Source: Tessaracoccus timonensis
GTDB taxonomy: Bacteria > Actinomycetota > Actinomycetes > Propionibacteriales > Propionibacteriaceae
Assembly: GCF_900343145.1 (NCBI RefSeq)
Contig: NZ_LT996886.1
Location: forward strand, 1,116,001 to 1,180,000
Direction: 5' to 3'
Length of the DNA stretch: 64,000 nucleotides
Both the position numbers and the translations under genes were made by a program. The stretch's first letter is position 1; every line of letters starts with the position of its first letter. A model generated the notes under the pieces. It was not told where the DNA came from, made no database searches, and saw only the letters and a program-made list of their open reading frames with translations. Positions 42,779-50,568 of this stretch are shown here, piece after piece.

Positions 42779-43615
42779 ATGCAGAACTACACCGTCTCCA
42801 TGAACCCCAACCGCGACGTCACGCTGGAGGTGTGCGCATTCTCCGTGGGTGACCCGGACGGGCCCGCGGCGATGATGGAACAGGCGCGCCCTGCCATCAT
42901 CATCTGCCCGGGTGGGGGCTACGAGTTCCTCTCCGACCGGGAAGCCGACCCCGTCGCCATCGCCTTCCAGCGCTTCGGGTTCCAGTGCTTCGTGCTGCGC
43001 TACTCCATCCGTGAGCATGCGCAGTATCCGCAACCCGTCGTCGACGCGGCCCGCGCCGTGCGGTGGGTGCGCGGCCACGCCGTCGAGCTGGGCGTCGACT
43101 CGAACCGGGTGGCCGTGTTGGGGTTTTCCGCCGGCGGGCACGTCACGGCGATGCTCGGCACCATGCACGCCCGCGAAGAGGTGCTCGAGGCGGAGCGCGA
43201 CGAATACGCGCGGCTGGCTGCGGAGGGCGTCGAAGCCAACGAGGGGTTGCTGGAGCATTCGTCGCGCCCGGACGCCATCGTGCCGTGTTACGCGGTGATG
43301 GCGGCGGATTGGATGGATATGCCGTTCCCGAAGGAAACGATCATGGCCACCGATTGCATCCAGGCAGCCGGGCCTCACGTGCCGCCGGCGTTCGTGTGGA
43401 CAACGGGCGAGGACGATCTCGTGCCCGCGACACAGTCGCTCCGGTTCGTCAATGCACTCTCCGAGCACGGGGTGCCCTTCGAGTACCACCACTACGCTCA
43501 CGGTCCGCATGGGCTCTCGCTTGCGGATTCGCTCACGAGTTTCTACGACGAGGTGCCGGAGAATGCCTACACGTGGGTGAAGCTCTGCGCTCGCTGGCTG
43601 CGCGCCACGATGTGA
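42779..43615 (+). CDS. Alpha/beta hydrolase, BD-FAE/acetylxylan esterase-like
   Basis: 278 residues. Oxyanion PGGGYEFLSDREADP, nucleophile elbow GFSAGGHV, acid in TGEDDLVP and His in HYAHGPHGLSL. No signal peptide, so cytoplasmic. Resembles carbohydrate esterases that remove acetyl groups from sugars; exact substrate unknown. Starts 34 bases after the Fic gene. Confidence 0.85.
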   Translation: MQNYTVSMNPNRDVTLEVCAFSVGDPDGPAAMMEQARPAIIICPGGGYEFLSDREADPVAIAFQRFGFQCFVLRYSIREHAQYPQPVVDAARAVRWVRGHAVELGVDSNRVAVLGFSAGGHVTAMLGTMHAREEVLEAERDEYARLAAEGVEANEGLLEHSSRPDAIVPCYAVMAADWMDMPFPKETIMATDCIQAAGPHVPPAFVWTTGEDDLVPATQSLRFVNALSEHGVPFEYHHYAHGPHGLSLADSLTSFYDEVPENAYTWVKLCARWLRATM

Positions 43616-43617
43616 GG

Positions 43618-44562
43618 TCAGTGCTCGTCGCTGCGTCCCTTCAGTGCGCCGACGAGGTGCACGACGCCGACGACGATCGCACCAACAGCTACCCCGAGGA
43701 GCATCGAGAAGAAGGTTTCGACGATCCATCCGAGCGCGCCGCCTACGCCAGGCACCGCGCCTGCCACGAGCTCCGAGAGGTGATGGACGAAGCCGTACGG
43801 CGGATGGAAGCCGAGTTCGTCCAGGCCGACGAGGAGAATGTGTCCGCCTACCCACACCATGGCGAACGTACCCACCACCGACAAGATGCGCAGAATCACG
43901 GGCATGGCCTGCACGAGACGCTCCCCGAGTCGCTGCGTCGCTGGGCGGCTCTTTTTCGTGAGGGCGAGGCCGACGTCGTCGAGCTTCACGATGACGGCAA
44001 CCACCCCGTAGACGAGGAGCGTGATGAAAATGGCCACGACGACGAGCGTCGCCGCCCGTAGCCACAGGGTTTCGGTGGCCACTTCCTTGAGCGCGATTAC
44101 CATGATCTCGGCGGAGAGGATGAAGTCAGTGCGGATGGCGCTGCTGACGATGGCCTTCTCCTCTTCCGGGCCTCGTTCGACCGCGACGTCCTCGGGCTCG
44201 GTTTGGTGGCCGGTGGCCCACTCCCACAGTTTCTCCGCGCCCTCGAACGCCAGGTAGGTGCCGCCGCACATCAGCAGCGGTGTGAGTAGCCAAGGAATGA
44301 ATTGGCTGAGCAGCAGGGCGAGCACGATGATGATCGCCTTGTTGACCAGCGATCCCTTGGCGATCTTCCAGATGACCGGCAGCTCGCGCTGCGGTGTGAA
44401 GCCCTGCACGTACTTCGGCGTGACCGCAGCATCGTCGACGACCACCGCCGCCGCCTTGGCCCCCGCGCGGCCCGCCGCCGCACCGATGTCGTCTACAGAT
44501 GCGGCCGCGAGTTTCGCCATGGTCGCGATGTCGTCGAGAAGTGCTGCCAGTCCACCGGCCAT
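43618..44562 (-). CDS. DUF808 (YedI-like) membrane protein
   Basis: 314 residues. MAGGLAALLDDIATMAKLAAASVDDIGAA and DDAAVTPKYVQGF are the DUF808 opening, followed by about seven hydrophobic segments. Function unknown. ATG 44562 is preferred over the GTG three codons upstream because AAGGTGG precedes it. The first codons and upstream region are duplicated 1411 bases away at 45954. Confidence 0.85.
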   Translation of the reverse strand: MAGGLAALLDDIATMAKLAAASVDDIGAAAGRAGAKAAAVVVDDAAVTPKYVQGFTPQRELPVIWKIAKGSLVNKAIIIVLALLLSQFIPWLLTPLLMCGGTYLAFEGAEKLWEWATGHQTEPEDVAVERGPEEEKAIVSSAIRTDFILSAEIMVIALKEVATETLWLRAATLVVVAIFITLLVYGVVAVIVKLDDVGLALTKKSRPATQRLGERLVQAMPVILRILSVVGTFAMVWVGGHILLVGLDELGFHPPYGFVHHLSELVAGAVPGVGGALGWIVETFFSMLLGVAVGAIVVGVVHLVGALKGRSDEH

Positions 44563-45054
44563 GGGTACCACCTTGCGTTCAGTCGTCGGATTACAGGGTA
44601 GGGCTTCGGTGAGTCGACGGTGAAACCGCGCGGTTCAGCTGGACTGGCCGCCGCGTACACTGTTGCGATCAGAGAGGAGACACGCATGAGTCAGCAACCC
44701 TACGACTTCGGGCAGTCGAGCCCTGATCGCTCGGAGACAGCGCCTGAGTCTCCCCAGTACGGGTACGAATCGCGACGTTCGTACTCCGACTTTGCGGCCA
44801 TTCAACCCGGAAGCAAGGGGCACAAGAAGCGGGCGAGCTTCCGACGTGTTGTTGGCATGGTGTTGCGTGTTGTAGGCGGCTGCCTCTTCGCGCTGCCCTT
44901 CCTCCACATGTTCGGGGTGCTTGAGCTCCTCGGCTTGGGACCGGAGAGAATGACGCCCGAACACATGGACAGGACCTTCTCATTCATGACGGCTGGGTTC
45001 ATCGGCTTCGCACTCATGACCCTCAGCGTGTTTATCCAGGGGAAAGAGAAGTAG
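44543..45054. repeat. Segmental duplication, unit 1
   Basis: Holds the 5' end and upstream region of the DUF808 gene plus a complete small membrane-protein gene. It is colinear with 45954-46468 at a constant offset of 1411 bases, with long identical stretches such as GTACGGGTACGAATCGCGAC. Similarity is strongest over the upstream region and N-terminal codons. Confidence 0.9.
44686..45054 (+). CDS. Small membrane protein, duplicated copy 1
   Basis: 122 residues: a polar N-terminus with QYGYESRRSYSDFA, a basic stretch, then two hydrophobic segments (about 57-80 and 97-115). GAGAGGAGA precedes ATG 44686. Paralogue of 46097-46468. Function unknown. Confidence 0.75.
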   Translation: MSQQPYDFGQSSPDRSETAPESPQYGYESRRSYSDFAAIQPGSKGHKKRASFRRVVGMVLRVVGGCLFALPFLHMFGVLELLGLGPERMTPEHMDRTFSFMTAGFIGFALMTLSVFIQGKEK

Positions 45055-45107
45055 CGGCCCAGGAAAGTCCATGCGTCGGGACTACCTACTCTTTCCCGCG
45101 TTGGGCA

Positions 45108-45911
45108 TTACTCCCCGTCGTCGAGATTTGAGAAGGTTTCGATGAAGGTCTCGATGGCAGTTGCGGAATCGTGTTTTGCCCACGCCTCCATGCACACGGT
45201 GCCGGTGTACCCCATGGCATGCAGGTGCTTCGCTACGTTGCGGTAGGTGATTTCACCGGTTCCAGGCTCACACCGTCCAGGAACGTCCGCCACCTGCACC
45301 TCTCCGAGATATGGCAGGGCGGCCTCGCAGGTTGCGATGAGGTTCCCGTCGCCAATTTGTGCGTGATACAGGTCGAGGTTCATCCTGATTCGAGGTGAGT
45401 CGACAGCCTTAATCAGTGCCAACACATCATCTGGATGGGAGAAGGGCGTGCCCGCGTGATCCACTGGAAGATTGAGGTTTTCCATTTGGTAGACGACGTC
45501 ATGCCGTTCGGCGATGTCAGCAAGTCTCAGCAGCGTTGTCGTAGCCTTCGCCCACATGGCGCCCGTTACCACTTGTACGGGCTTCGTCGGGAAGCCTCCC
45601 TCACCGAGGCCAGTGCCGTGGAAGTTGAGCCGAGGCTTGCCCAGAATCTTGGACTTGATCGCCCCCTGCTCCGCAGTATTGAGGAAACGCTCAATCTCTT
45701 CATCATCGGTGAGGTTGCCTGAGATGTATGCGTTCATGTTGAGCACCGGCACTCCGGTGGCAGCGATAGCCTCGAGGTCGACGTGCTCCTCATGCCAGTT
45801 CCACAGTTCGGCGGCGATGCCGAACTCGCCGATGCGTTTCACCCGCTCAGTGAGTGGAAGATCGAGAAACTGCATCTCTGCGCAAACGGCTAGCTCAAAT
45901 GGTGTGTGCAT
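45108..45911 (-). CDS. Hydroxypyruvate isomerase-like sugar isomerase/epimerase (TIM barrel)
   Basis: 267 residues. Xylose-isomerase-like TIM barrel: FELAVCAEMQFLDLPLTERVKRIGEFGIAAELWNWH, ENLN, RMNLDLYHAQIGDGNL, QVADVPGRCEPGTGEI and a C-terminal CMEAW Glu supply the metal-site residues of the hydroxypyruvate isomerase/tagatose epimerase group. Strong AAGGAGGGTGAC before ATG 45911. It stands between the two duplicated segments and opposite the ABC importer-GH172 genes, so it may process the imported sugar. Confidence 0.85.
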   Translation of the reverse strand: MHTPFELAVCAEMQFLDLPLTERVKRIGEFGIAAELWNWHEEHVDLEAIAATGVPVLNMNAYISGNLTDDEEIERFLNTAEQGAIKSKILGKPRLNFHGTGLGEGGFPTKPVQVVTGAMWAKATTTLLRLADIAERHDVVYQMENLNLPVDHAGTPFSHPDDVLALIKAVDSPRIRMNLDLYHAQIGDGNLIATCEAALPYLGEVQVADVPGRCEPGTGEITYRNVAKHLHAMGYTGTVCMEAWAKHDSATAIETFIETFSNLDDGE

Positions 45912-45953
45912 GTCACCCTCCTTGTGATGTGCCAGGTCGCTCTCGAAGGGAAC

Positions 45954-46468
45954 GCTGCCAGTCCACCGGCCATGGGGGACCGCCTTGCGTTCAGTCGTCG
46001 GATTCAGGGTAGGGCCTCGATGAGCCGACGGTGAAACTGCACTCCCCAGCTGGACCGGCCGCCACATACACTGATGCGACCAGAGGGGAGACACACATGG
46101 AACAGCAGCCCTGCGACTTCGATCAGCCGGAATCTGGGAGTTCGGAGGCGGCGCCTGAGTCTGCTCAGTACGGGTACGAATCGCGACGTTCGTACTCCGA
46201 TTTCGCAGACGTCCAGCCCGGGAGCAAGGCGCCCAAGAAGCGTATGAGTGTCCGAGGCATTGTTGGCATCGTGTTGCTTGTGGTGGGCGTCTGCCTGTTT
46301 GCGCTGCCGTTCCTCCGCAACTTCGGCATCCTCCAGGCCCTGGGTATCGATCTCAATCGCATGGCGCCGGGGTTCCCGTCTCGAGGTTTTGGGTTCTTTG
46401 AGCTTGCGTTCGTCGGGTTCGTGCTCATCGTCATCTCGGGATGGCTACGTAGAATTTCGAAGTGGTAG
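45954..46468. repeat. Segmental duplication, unit 2
   Basis: Second copy of 44543-45054. It begins with an orphan fragment of the DUF808 gene (ATG and about seven codons on the minus strand) that has no downstream gene body, then the upstream region and the paralogous membrane-protein gene. The orphan fragment shows unit 2 is the derived copy. Confidence 0.9.
46097..46468 (+). CDS. Small membrane protein, duplicated copy 2
   Basis: 123 residues, paralogue of the gene at 44686: identical QYGYESRRSYSDFA core, conserved two-helix end, with divergent acidic and C-terminal parts. AGGGGAGACACAC precedes the ATG. Function unknown. Confidence 0.75.
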   Translation: MEQQPCDFDQPESGSSEAAPESAQYGYESRRSYSDFADVQPGSKAPKKRMSVRGIVGIVLLVVGVCLFALPFLRNFGILQALGIDLNRMAPGFPSRGFGFFELAFVGFVLIVISGWLRRISKW

Positions 46469-46617
46469 CCCGTGTTGCCGTCGGGGAAATCCGGCACTGA
46501 AGGACTGGCACGGGTCGTCGAGATAGCAAACTGATATCGATTACAAAAACTGCCTCAAACTGACACCGCCGTGTGTAAAACTGGTTCACCATAGAAACCG
46601 AGCACAGCTGCTTTGGG

Positions 46618-48216
46618 ATGGAGACGCTAGTGACGACGCAGTTACTCGAGATGCGAGGCATAGGGAAGAGCTTTCCCGGTGTGCATGCGCTTCGCGATGT
46701 AGAACTCAGGCTCAACGCGGGTGAAGTAGTGGCGCTGCTGGGCGAGAACGGCGCGGGCAAGTCCACGCTGATCAACATCCTCTCGGGCGTCTTCAACCAC
46801 TACGACGGCGACATCACGCTCGCGGGCAACCCCGTCGTGCTGCACACCCCGACGGACTCTCAGCGTCTCGGTATTTCCACCATCCACCAAGAGCTGAATC
46901 TTGTGGCGTCCATGTCTATCGCCGACAACATCTGGCTAGGGCGAGAGCAAGGCAAAGGCGGGTTCGTGAATCGTCGGAAGAGCCTCGACAGCGCCAAGGC
47001 GCTCCTCGCTCGTGTCGGGCTGGACCTCGAGCCGACGACGCCGGTAAGCCAACTGCGGGTGGCGGAGCAGCAATTGGTGGAGGTGGCCAAAGCACTCTCA
47101 ATCGACGCGAAGATCCTCATCATGGACGAGCCGACCTCGGCGCTGGCTGACGCCGAGGTGCAAAAACTCTTCGATGTGATCCGCTCTCTGACTGCCGAAG
47201 GGGTCGGGATCATCTACGTATCCCACCGCCTCGAAGAGCTCGAGGTGATTGCCGACCGCGTCAATGTGCTTCGCGATGGATGCTGGGTCGGCGAGAAAGA
47301 CATGGCGGGTACATCCCGGGCAGAGCTCATTCGGATGATGGTTGGCCGAGATGTCTCCGACCTACCGCGACGAGAGGAAGGCGCAGCCGATGCCCAAGGC
47401 GAACCGCGCCTGCGTGTACGCGACCTGCGACTCGAACCCGACGCTCTCGCCGGGCGTGTGGAACTGAAGGGCATCGACTTCGACGTGCGGCCTGGAGAGA
47501 TCGTCGGTTTGGCAGGGCTCATGGGCGCGGGGCGCACGGAAACCCTCGAGTCCCTGTTCGGCGGCTACCCGCCCAACGCCATCTCAGGACAGATTGAGCT
47601 CGACGGCGCCGCCTATCACCCGACGAATCCTCGCCACGCCATCGAATCCGGATTCGCGCTCGTCGCCGAAGACCGCAAACAACAAAGCCTGCTGCTCGAC
47701 ATGAGCGTGAAGTTCAACGCCAGCCTCGCCGCGCTGGGCCGCTTCACCACCGGCGGATTCGTGAAACAACGCGACGAAGCACGTCTCGTGGATTCCGAGA
47801 TCAAGGCGTTAGGGGTGAAAACCCCTAGTGCAGAGTCGGCGGTGGGGACACTCTCAGGCGGCAATCAGCAAAAGGTGGTGCTGGCGAAGTGCCTGCTGAC
47901 GAAGCCGTCGGTCATCCTGCTCGACGAACCCACGCGTGGCATCGACGTGGGAGCGAAGGCCGAGATCTATGAGCTCGTGAACGAGCTCGCCGAGCAGGGG
48001 GTTGCCATCGTCGTGGCGTCCTCAGAACTGCCGGAACTGCTGCGCATGTGCAACAAGATCATCGTGCTGTGTGAAGGCCGGAAGACGGCAGAGCTCGACG
48101 CAGCGACAACGAACCAAGAAGAAATTCTGTCGGCCGCCATGGATCGAACCCAAGCGGTCACCGTCCAAGAGTCAACTGCGGTCACTGACGGGGTTGAGGA
48201 AGGCCAAGAGTCATGA
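46618..48216 (+). CDS. Ribose-type sugar ABC transporter, ATP-binding protein
   Basis: 532 residues with two ABC domains. The first has GENGAGKST, LRVAEQQLVEVAKAL and ILIMDEPTSAL; the second has the degenerate Walker A GLMGAGRTE plus LSGGNQQKVVLAKCL and LLDEPTRGIDVGAK, as in RbsA/MglA (CUT2). Energises sugar uptake. ATG 46618 is used; GTG 46630, preceded by GGAG, is an alternative. A region TAAAACTGGTTCA upstream (46576-46588) resembles a LacI-type operator half. Overlaps the permease gene by 4 bases. Confidence 0.93.
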   Translation: METLVTTQLLEMRGIGKSFPGVHALRDVELRLNAGEVVALLGENGAGKSTLINILSGVFNHYDGDITLAGNPVVLHTPTDSQRLGISTIHQELNLVASMSIADNIWLGREQGKGGFVNRRKSLDSAKALLARVGLDLEPTTPVSQLRVAEQQLVEVAKALSIDAKILIMDEPTSALADAEVQKLFDVIRSLTAEGVGIIYVSHRLEELEVIADRVNVLRDGCWVGEKDMAGTSRAELIRMMVGRDVSDLPRREEGAADAQGEPRLRVRDLRLEPDALAGRVELKGIDFDVRPGEIVGLAGLMGAGRTETLESLFGGYPPNAISGQIELDGAAYHPTNPRHAIESGFALVAEDRKQQSLLLDMSVKFNASLAALGRFTTGGFVKQRDEARLVDSEIKALGVKTPSAESAVGTLSGGNQQKVVLAKCLLTKPSVILLDEPTRGIDVGAKAEIYELVNELAEQGVAIVVASSELPELLRMCNKIIVLCEGRKTAELDAATTNQEEILSAAMDRTQAVTVQESTAVTDGVEEGQES

Positions 48217-49301
48217 GTGAAGAATCGAACACTGGCAAGCCGACCACGTGGCAGCGCATCCGTCCCTTGATGGGTTCATTACAGGGCTATCTCGGGTTGG
48301 TGCTGATCATCATCATTGGCATCGTCACTCAGTCTGATCGCTTCCTGTCGCTGGATAACCTCACCAATGCTGTGGCCTATTTCGCGCCCCGTGGCATTCT
48401 CGCCATCGGCATGACGCTCATCATCATCACCGGCGGCATCGACCTTTCCGTGGGTTCCGTGCTTGCGATTGGCGGCACTCTGTCTGCTTGGCTGCTGGTG
48501 GATCAGGGTTGGTCTGTGGGAGCAATTCTTCCGATGACGCTGCTGGTGTGCGCCATCTTCGGCCTCATCAACGGCCTCGGCACTGCGCTCCTCAAGATAC
48601 AAGCCTTCGTGATGACACTCGCCATGATGACGATTGCCCGCGGTATCGTGCGTGAGTTCTCGAACAACGTCTCCATCGGCACCGTGCAGTACGACGAGAA
48701 CGGCATTCTTCCCGGTTCACGAGATTTCCAGGTGCTGGGCCAGCCTGGCGCACCACTGTTCGACGTGCCGTTCCTCGGGTCGTTCCCCGTGCTGGCGCTC
48801 ATCGTCATCACGATCGTCGCCCAGATCATTCTCTCGAAAACGAAGCTCGGGCGACACATCTATGCCGTGGGTGGGAACCCGACGGCAGCCAGGCTCTCCG
48901 GCGTGAACGTCACGCTCGTACTCATCTTCGTCTACACCTTCACCGGTTTTCTCGCCGGCCTGGCTGGGCCTATCAACGCGGCGTACAACGCGTCGGCTGA
49001 TCCGACGGCCGGCCTCACATATGAACTCGACGCGATCGCCGCCGTCGTCATTGGCGGGGCCAGCCTCGCGGGCGGTAAGGGCACTGCGATCGGCACCTTC
49101 ATCGGCGCCATGATTCTCACCCTGCTCGACAACGTGCTCGGGCTCAACAACTTCAGTGCCAACTGGCAGATGATCATCAAGGGCATCATCGTCATCGTCG
49201 CCGTCGTGATCCAGCGCCCAGAACTGTTCACCGAAATCGGCGAGTCCATCCGCCGCAAGGGAAAACGGCGCAACAAGACAGCCATTCAAGAAGCACACTG
49301 A
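48213..49301 (+). CDS. Ribose-type sugar ABC transporter, permease
   Basis: 362 residues, 8-10 hydrophobic segments, CUT2 permease family: GITLIIITGGIDLSVGS-type motif (MTLIIITGGIDLSVGSVLAIGG), GRHIYAVGGNPTAARLSGV and DAIAAVVIGGASLAGGKGTAIGT. Forms the membrane channel for the importer; 36 bases precede the binding-protein gene. Confidence 0.93.
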   Translation: MSEESNTGKPTTWQRIRPLMGSLQGYLGLVLIIIIGIVTQSDRFLSLDNLTNAVAYFAPRGILAIGMTLIIITGGIDLSVGSVLAIGGTLSAWLLVDQGWSVGAILPMTLLVCAIFGLINGLGTALLKIQAFVMTLAMMTIARGIVREFSNNVSIGTVQYDENGILPGSRDFQVLGQPGAPLFDVPFLGSFPVLALIVITIVAQIILSKTKLGRHIYAVGGNPTAARLSGVNVTLVLIFVYTFTGFLAGLAGPINAAYNASADPTAGLTYELDAIAAVVIGGASLAGGKGTAIGTFIGAMILTLLDNVLGLNNFSANWQMIIKGIIVIVAVVIQRPELFTEIGESIRRKGKRRNKTAIQEAH

Positions 49302-49337
49302 CCGTACCTATCTGAGCAACCTAAAGAAAGGGAAACC

Positions 49338-50456
49338 ATGAAACTCAGGTCATTGAAGACGCTGGGAGCTCTGGTGGCAGCCTCCACTCTCGCCTTAGCG
49401 TCCTGCGGTTCGAACGCAGATTCCAACTCGTCTTCGCCCAGCAAGGACGAAGGCGCCCAGTCGAGCGCGACTTCGTCGGAAGATGGTGGTGCCTCAGAAA
49501 GTGGATCGGAAGGTGGCGACACGGGAGCTGCCGGGGACGTCGATCCCGGCCCGATGAAGACGGTCGAGCTCGAGAAGAAAGACAAGTACGTCATCGGCTA
49601 TTCGCAGGCGAACAATGCCGAGCCGTACCGCGCACAGCTGAACATTCAGCTCGAGCATTACGCCAAGCAGCACGACAACCTGGAGCTCCTGCCTATCGCT
49701 GACGCAGCCCAGGATTCGTCGCGGCAGGTGTCGCAAGTCCAGCAATTCATCACCCAGGGTGTGGACATTCTGATCGTCTCCCCGAATGAGTCAGATCCGC
49801 TGACCCCGCCGGTACAGCAGGCATGCGACAAGGGAATCCCGGTGATTGTGCTGGACCGCTCGGTGAATACCGACTGCATCGCGGCGTTTATCGGTGGTGA
49901 CAACGTCGCTATTGGTGAAGCGGCCGGCAAGCTTGCCCTCGAGCTTCTCCCCGACGGCGGCAACGTCGTCGAGCTGCGAGGCATCATGAGCAACCAGCCA
50001 CAGATTGACCGCGATCAGGGTTTCCGCGACGCCATCAAGGAGAACCCGAAGATCAAGATCGTGAAGGACCAGGACGCCAAGTGGGTGAAGGAAGAAGGCA
50101 CCAAGAATATGCAGCAGTGGCTGCAATCTGGTGAGCAGATCGACTTGGTCTACGCCCACAACGACCCCATGGCACTCGGTGCCGCGCTTGCTGCATCCGC
50201 GGCAGGTAAAGACAAGGACATCAAGTTCATCGGTATCGATGGCCTCGCCATTCCCGACGGCGGCATCCGCGCCGTCGAACAGGGGCAGCTGGCAGGAACC
50301 TTCGTGTACCCGACCGGAGCCAAGGAAGCCATCGACACCGTCATGCTCATGATCGATGGCAAGGAATTTGGATCGAAACAGATTCTGCCCACTATCCCCG
50401 TCACGAAGGAGAACGCAGCGGAGATCTACGAACAGTTCGACTTCTCTAATAAGTAA
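49338..50456 (+). CDS. Sugar-binding lipoprotein of the ribose-type ABC transporter
   Basis: 372 residues. Lipoprotein signal with LALASCG lipobox, then an acidic Ser-rich linker of about 50 residues and a periplasmic-binding-protein fold (YVIGYSQANNAEPYRAQLNIQLEHYAKQ, QFITQGVDILIVSPNESDP, VIVLDRSVNTD, YAHNDPMALGAALAA). Sugar specificity cannot be read from the sequence; neighbours suggest a furanoside-derived sugar. Confidence 0.92.
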   Translation: MKLRSLKTLGALVAASTLALASCGSNADSNSSSPSKDEGAQSSATSSEDGGASESGSEGGDTGAAGDVDPGPMKTVELEKKDKYVIGYSQANNAEPYRAQLNIQLEHYAKQHDNLELLPIADAAQDSSRQVSQVQQFITQGVDILIVSPNESDPLTPPVQQACDKGIPVIVLDRSVNTDCIAAFIGGDNVAIGEAAGKLALELLPDGGNVVELRGIMSNQPQIDRDQGFRDAIKENPKIKIVKDQDAKWVKEEGTKNMQQWLQSGEQIDLVYAHNDPMALGAALAASAAGKDKDIKFIGIDGLAIPDGGIRAVEQGQLAGTFVYPTGAKEAIDTVMLMIDGKEFGSKQILPTIPVTKENAAEIYEQFDFSNK

Positions 50457-50478
50457 CTTCTGAATCAACATCGAAGTC

Positions 50479-50526
50479 GGTGGAGCGTCGCCGTCAGCAA
50501 TGATTGCGGCGCTCCACCGTTCTTTT
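50479..50526 (+). terminator. Intrinsic terminator between the binding protein and GH172 genes
   Basis: GGTGGAGCG (50479-50487) pairs with CGCTCCACC (50510-50518), followed by GTTCTTTT. It would end or attenuate the transporter transcript before the glycosidase gene 43 bases further on. Confidence 0.65.
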
Positions 50527-50568
50527 CCCCAACAACAGCAACCAGGCACGTGCTACGAAAGGACGAAC

